DNA of 64,000 nt from an uncultured Lachnospiraceae bacterium. GTDB lineage: Bacteria; Bacillota; Clostridia; Lachnospirales; Lachnospiraceae. The position numbers and the translations under genes are program-made. The notes under the pieces were generated by a model. That model did no database searches. It saw only the letters and a list, made by a program, of their open reading frames with translations, and was not told the origin of the DNA. Positions 59,824 through 64,000 of the stretch are shown here, piece after piece. How positions within the stretch are numbered: position 1 is the stretch's first letter; every line of letters starts with the position of its first letter. The stretch is taken from contig CAJUMV010000009.1 in the NCBI GenBank assembly GCA_910587715.1, positions 30,615 to 94,614 of the forward strand, given 5' to 3'.

Positions 59824-61257
59824 TCAGTTCGTGGTGCTGCCTCCGATTACGACCATCCGCATATCCTCCGGAAAGCCGTTATCCGCCGCGCCTGTCTTAT
59901 AGATGCTGACCTGCACGTCGTAAATCAGCTCCGTGGCCTCACCGGGCGTCCCCGCTTTTCCAAGCGCGCTGCGCACACCGTCCAGCGTAAAGATGTTCAG
60001 CCCGCTCATGGTTATTCCCGTTCCCGCCGTCACGCTAAACTGCGTCGGCAAGTCTATCGACGTGCCGCCCATGTACTTCTGACCCACGAGATTTAAGCCC
60101 AGATTGGTCTTTAAGGAAAACTTATCCGTATCAAAGTGCGCTTCCTGAATGTCAATCTTTGCCTTATATGTCTGCTCCGCCGCCATCAACTGCGGATCCG
60201 GCAGATACTCGGGATCGCTTAACACAGGCATTCCGTGCTCGTCGGTCGTCTCATGCCGCTGTTTCGCAATCAGTAGATTCAAGTCATATCCCGAATTATT
60301 CTTTATCGTAATCAAATCGGGATCGGACGCGCCGTAGAGCGGATAATAAAAGAGATTGACGTTAATCTTATCGTCCTTTGTCTTTGCGATACTGCCGCAG
60401 CCTTTATGGTCCACTACACCCGCGACAGAGCCCATATCGCCCTTTGTGTCCACGGTTTTGGTTGTACCACTCGCAAGCTTGTAAGTGAAATAATACGTCT
60501 GCGTCACTGCCATATCCGCCTTAGGGTCTCCGTTCTCATCCACTTCTGCGCTGACTGAAAGTTCTATCTCTATCTCCCTTTTAAAGTTTTCAAAAAAAGT
60601 AGACAGATTCGTAAAGTGAACCGCGTCCTGCACCTTCTGGAACTCACTGAGAAGCATGGGATCCGAAACCCCTGCCGCCCGCAGTTTGTTCTCTATGTCG
60701 CTCTTCACGTCGCCGTCCTTAAAGACACTTGCCAGCGCTGCCTGCCTGTATTTTTCTTCTTCCACGAAAGTGCCGTTCTTCTTATCGATGCTTCTCGCGT
60801 CCGCCAATGCCGCATCATTAAACCCATTGTCATGGGTAAGGCTTCCCGACATATATCCCCTGCCGTCCACCTCGATCTTCGCGTCGTACTCGCTGCCCTG
60901 CATAGTGAGATCCTTCATGCTGAACACATACAGCCCGTCCGCGGGATTGCCCGAAGGATCCACCTCCACGCCGCCCTTGATCAGCCTGCTGTCTATCACA
61001 TAGAACCCGCTCGCCGGATCTTTAAACTGCTCCTTAATCTCCTCGATATTGTAAGCCTTCAAGCCCTCCATGATATCCTGCGCCGCCGTGGTGGCACGCA
61101 GGGTCTGTCTGGACTTGATATTAATCCTGTTGGAAGAGACAAACAGATTCATAAGCGGAATCACGATAATGGCAAGAATAACAACCGCTATCAAAAGCTC
61201 CACCAAGGAAAATCCGGCGTCCTTATTCTGTTTTCGCGCTTCTGCCGCTTTCGTCAA
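59824..61257 (-). CDS. Prepilin-like protein, PilV/GspI type, enlarged
   Basis: 477 residues. The leader MTKAAEARKQNKDAG is followed by FSLVELLIAVVILAIIVIPL with Glu at +5, then SSNRINIKSRQTLRATTAAQ, a PilV/GspI-like start. The head is far larger than the usual 120-200 residues and holds helical and beta segments (QTYYFTYKLASGTTKTVDTK). The start is TTG at 61257, 7 bases after GGGGG. The 95-base gap to pilO contains a GCAGGC/GCCTGC hairpin. Confidence 0.88.
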   Translation of the reverse strand: MTKAAEARKQNKDAGFSLVELLIAVVILAIIVIPLMNLFVSSNRINIKSRQTLRATTAAQDIMEGLKAYNIEEIKEQFKDPASGFYVIDSRLIKGGVEVDPSGNPADGLYVFSMKDLTMQGSEYDAKIEVDGRGYMSGSLTHDNGFNDAALADARSIDKKNGTFVEEEKYRQAALASVFKDGDVKSDIENKLRAAGVSDPMLLSEFQKVQDAVHFTNLSTFFENFKREIEIELSVSAEVDENGDPKADMAVTQTYYFTYKLASGTTKTVDTKGDMGSVAGVVDHKGCGSIAKTKDDKINVNLFYYPLYGASDPDLITIKNNSGYDLNLLIAKQRHETTDEHGMPVLSDPEYLPDPQLMAAEQTYKAKIDIQEAHFDTDKFSLKTNLGLNLVGQKYMGGTSIDLPTQFSVTAGTGITMSGLNIFTLDGVRSALGKAGTPGEATELIYDVQVSIYKTGAADNGFPEDMRMVVIGGSTTN

Positions 61258-61352
61258 CCCGCTGCCCCCTGTCTGCTGTCATGCAGGCTTCAGCTGCCTG
61301 CCGCACGTCAAACTGCTTTCGTATTCCATCCGTCCTGCAAACTGCTGTCCTC

Positions 61353-62180
61353 TTACTCCGCCGCTCCTTCTCCTTCCGCATCTTCCGCGCCGTCCTCCAA
61401 ATCGGGAAGATTGCCTTCGCTGCGGATGATCCTTGTGCCGAAAATATTGTTCGTGCCGAGAAGCACGCCGCCAAAGTCTGGCTCTTCGTACTCCTTACCC
61501 TCCTGACCCGGCACACAGAACATATTCACCGACGTGACACCCCGCAGCAGCCCAGTCTGTTCGTCGTAAACCACCGCCAGGTTATCGATCACCATGCGGT
61601 CTGTCTGCATACATATATTCTTCACGCTCCGTTTCAGCCCCTCGTAAGAAACCTCATAATTGAGCGTCGCTCTGCGGTACATCAGATTGAAGGGATTCAT
61701 GCCTGCCGCGTTCTGCGTATCCACCGCGTCCGGCGTCGGCGCTTCCTGCGTTCCTGTCGCGTCCTCAATCTCTTCCACCTCATCTATCTCGTAGGTGGCA
61801 TCCGGCATTTCCTGATCCTGCGCTTCCACGACAGGTACTTGCACCAGTGCGTCTATAGTGACGGAATCTATCGTCATCGGGGAAAGCAGTTCCTGATTGA
61901 TCGCTAACAAAACCGCGTTCTCCTCGCGCACATCCACCGGGAAAAGCTGGTAGATTTCTTCGATCTCCTGGCGCATCTGCGCCGTCTGGCTCTCGTAGCT
62001 GTCCCTGTTTGCGGACTTATTCTGTAAATCCGCTATCCGCTCTTCAAGCTGCTTGTTCTCCTCCGCCAGCGCTTCCGTCTTCTCCATCGTCGGCTGAAAG
62101 ACGAACACATAGGAGAGCACAGCAGCGAGAATCCCAAGAAAAGCAAGTAACAGCAATACATCTCTCTTTGATACTTTCAT
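61353..62180 (-). CDS. pilO: Type IV pilus alignment protein PilO-like
   Basis: 275 residues. One TM helix (about 9-28: LLLLAFLGILAAVLSYVFVF) is followed by a coiled coil (about 33-75: EKTEALAEENKQLEERIADL) and a PilO/GspM-like ferredoxin fold interrupted by an acidic Glu/Asp linker (about 125-155). An acidic tail ends the protein. PilO bridges PilN and the pilus machinery. ATG at 62180, 12 bases after the pilM-pilN fusion. Confidence 0.85.
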   Translation of the reverse strand: MKVSKRDVLLLLAFLGILAAVLSYVFVFQPTMEKTEALAEENKQLEERIADLQNKSANRDSYESQTAQMRQEIEEIYQLFPVDVREENAVLLAINQELLSPMTIDSVTIDALVQVPVVEAQDQEMPDATYEIDEVEEIEDATGTQEAPTPDAVDTQNAAGMNPFNLMYRRATLNYEVSYEGLKRSVKNICMQTDRMVIDNLAVVYDEQTGLLRGVTSVNMFCVPGQEGKEYEEPDFGGVLLGTNNIFGTRIIRSEGNLPDLEDGAEDAEGEGAAE

Positions 62181-62192
62181 CTCCCGCTCCTC

Positions 62193-63932
62193 CTATTCCG
62201 CCGTATCCGCTTCATTCGTTGCCGCGGCATCCTCCGCCGCGCCATTTTCTGTCTCACCGGCATCCTCTGCCGTCTCTTCCTCCGGCTCGTATCCTACCGC
62301 CTGATATGCCGCCGTCACTGTAAAGTTAACGGTATGCTCACCGCTCTCTTCGTTTTCTTCCTCCACAATGGAAGTCACCGTCACCATTTCGGGAACCAGC
62401 GAATGGAAGGTACGCATCTGCTCCACCGCCGCGCCCACATCATCCTTCGTCTGCACCTTCATATTGATGGTCACTTCGTAAGGGTCGCTGGTAAAGGAAA
62501 CCACATTCACATTGGCGGGCAGCTTGTCCTCCAGCTCACCCAAAAATTCCTCCAGCTCCTCATTGCGGCTCTCTGTCGCCGTGTACATGGCATCCACCAT
62601 CAGATGCTCATTGCTCACCGCCACATATTCATTATAAATCGGAATAATGTCCTCCAGACTGCCCGCCTGCGATTTCAGCTCCATATTGGTCTTCGTCAGT
62701 CTCGCGTAGCCAATCATCGGCACCGCCGCCAGAGCGGCAGCCGCCACCAGACCGATGCCAAACACGCTGTAGGCAAGAGGCGCCCAGTTTGTCCCCTGCC
62801 CGCCGCCTTCCTTCTTCGCTTTCTTGTCCTTGCCGCGTTTCTCGCTCTCCTGCTTAAAGCCCAAAGGCGATACCGCCGCGCCCACACAGGCTATGTACTC
62901 ACTGAAACACTCGTTCTTAAAGTTTCGCATCAGGTTCCAGCCTGCCGCTTCCTTTAAGACCGTCACCGGCATATTCGTCTCGCGGGCAAGCATCTCCGCC
63001 ATACCCTTGAAATCCGCGCCCGCGCCCGTAATCAGGATACGCTCAATGCCTTCTCCCGACGCTCTGGACGCATAATAATCGATAACCCTTGTGATACCGT
63101 TGATCAGCGGTGTCACAGCGTCTCGCACATCCTCCTGTGCCCTGTCCTTCGCGGATTTGCTGCCCTCCTCACTTTCGGAAGCCTCTTCCGTCTCCGGCAC
63201 GATACAGTCATTTCTCTGGAGAACACGGATCGCCTGCTCCACGGAGGAAACCTCGCCCCAGCAGAGCGTATTCATTACCGTATCCATGATTTCTTCAAAG
63301 CCGTAGGAAACGCTTCTGGTAAAGGTCAGCACGGAATTTTCCACCGCCATCACCAAAGAGGAACGCTCGTCTATCTTGACAACGATGTGCTTGCCTTTCG
63401 CACACTCTTCCTTCACTACCTGGAAAATACTATTGCTGGCGTAATCAATCGCCGCCACCTCGAGCTTCAGCGCCTTAGCCAACTCGTAGTAACCGGTCAG
63501 GAGCGCCGAGGGCACCGCCATCACGAGCAGCTTATACTGCTGGGCGTTTTTTGTTTCCCCGACCGTTCCCAAAATGGTGTACGCGAGCTGGTACTGACTC
63601 AGATCCACCGGGAAATAATCCGTGGCGTTGGCATTGACCACATCCGCGATTCGGTTCTCTTTTACAAAGGGAATCGTGACTTCACGGCTGGCAATCTTCG
63701 AGGAGGTGATCGTAAACACCACCTGTTTGGTCTTCACCCGGTTCGCCGCAAGCGCGCGCCGCAAGACCTCCACGTACTCCGGGGGCGCCGTCAGCGCGCC
63801 GTCATGGATGACCTCCGCGCCGTTTGGAACCGTAAAGCTTTTGTAGATTTTGTGCGTTTTTGCCTTGTAATCCACCTCGCATATCTTGGTAAGCGAATAA
63901 CCGATTTCTATCGTAATCGCCTTAGCAGCCAT
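62193..63932 (-). CDS. pilM: PilM-PilN fusion protein
   Basis: 579 residues. Residues 1-355 are PilM, an actin-like ATP-binding protein (ITIEIGYSLTKICEVDYKAK, IVVKIDERSSLVMAVENSV, RILITGAGADFKGMAEMLAR). A Lys/Gly linker (about 360-382) leads to one TM helix at 385-409 (YSVFGIGLVAAAALAAVPMI). Then comes a PilN-type region with a coiled coil and ferredoxin fold (PANVNVVSFTSDPYEVTIN), ending in an acidic tail. In most systems PilM binds a short N-terminal peptide of a separate PilN; here they are one chain. ATG at 63932 with GAGGGAGGAATTGATAG upstream. Confidence 0.9.
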   Translation of the reverse strand: MAAKAITIEIGYSLTKICEVDYKAKTHKIYKSFTVPNGAEVIHDGALTAPPEYVEVLRRALAANRVKTKQVVFTITSSKIASREVTIPFVKENRIADVVNANATDYFPVDLSQYQLAYTILGTVGETKNAQQYKLLVMAVPSALLTGYYELAKALKLEVAAIDYASNSIFQVVKEECAKGKHIVVKIDERSSLVMAVENSVLTFTRSVSYGFEEIMDTVMNTLCWGEVSSVEQAIRVLQRNDCIVPETEEASESEEGSKSAKDRAQEDVRDAVTPLINGITRVIDYYASRASGEGIERILITGAGADFKGMAEMLARETNMPVTVLKEAAGWNLMRNFKNECFSEYIACVGAAVSPLGFKQESEKRGKDKKAKKEGGGQGTNWAPLAYSVFGIGLVAAAALAAVPMIGYARLTKTNMELKSQAGSLEDIIPIYNEYVAVSNEHLMVDAMYTATESRNEELEEFLGELEDKLPANVNVVSFTSDPYEVTINMKVQTKDDVGAAVEQMRTFHSLVPEMVTVTSIVEEENEESGEHTVNFTVTAAYQAVGYEPEEETAEDAGETENGAAEDAAATNEADTAE

Positions 63933-63935
63933 CTA

Positions 63936-64000
63936 TCAATTCCTCCCTCGTATTATATAGACATAGCCATTCTTTACCTTTTCTACAGGTCTGGCTATAA
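63936..64000 (-). CDS. C-terminal end of an upstream gene, partial
   Basis: On the minus strand the last 20 codons before TGA (63936-63938) read IARPVEKVKNGYVYIIRGRN and are open to the edge. The stop lies just before the pilM start, consistent with another gene of the same operon. Too short to identify, and non-coding sequence cannot be excluded. Confidence 0.4.
   Translation of the reverse strand, partial: IARPVEKVKNGYVYIIRGRN

Overview
The window reads as chromosome of a motile, Gram-positive clostridium, most likely a Lachnospiraceae (inferred from gene order and protein style, not from a search). All 55 genes I call lie on the minus strand, so transcription runs from high to low coordinates. 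The order flgB ... sigD - swrB-like - rpsB - tsf matches the Bacillus/Clostridia fla/che backbone, and comM - dprA - topA - codY upstream of flgB is the usual clostridial arrangement. I see no rRNA, tRNA, CRISPR array or insertion sequence.

Right end (47.5-64 kb): a type IV pilus or pseudopilus operon. It holds a PilM-PilN fusion, PilO, four prepilin-like proteins that resemble the I, K, H and J minor-pilin set but mostly have very large C-terminal parts, and an 1875-residue membrane-anchored surface protein with two proline-rich repeat blocks. A terminator closes the unit at 47.4 kb.

Middle right (41-47.2 kb): comM, dprA, a small gene, topA and codY. Readable sigma-A promoters precede comM, the small gene, topA and codY. 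A CodY-box-like sequence lies inside the codY promoter.

Main block (2-41 kb): a fla/che supercluster starting at a promoter before flgB. It carries basal body and motor genes (flgBC, fliEFGHIJ, ylxF-like, fliK, flgD, a TIGR02530-type gene, flgE). An intrinsic terminator and a new promoter follow. Then come flbD, motAB, fliL, fliM, fliY, cheY, the export gate (fliOPQR, flhBA), flhF, flhG, a PilZ protein, cheB, cheA, cheW, cheC, cheD, sigD, fapA, a swrB-like gene, a truncated mltG-like gene and an MCP receptor. CheC, CheD and FliY indicate Bacillus-type adaptation and CheY-P dephosphorylation. cheR, flagellin, fliD/fliS, flgK/L and flgF/G are not in this window and must lie elsewhere.

Left end (1-1.96 kb): rpsB with its own promoter and a long leader, then tsf running off the edge. 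tsf has visibly lower GC and different codon use than rpsB.

The less ordinary signals are: two copies of a double-hairpin RNA element with compensatory base changes, each starting on a stop codon (4.2 kb and 40.4 kb); a hairpin array between fliI and fliJ; the giant minor-pilin cassette; a start-stop mini-ORF with a strong ribosome site before the giant surface protein; and the tsf composition jump.
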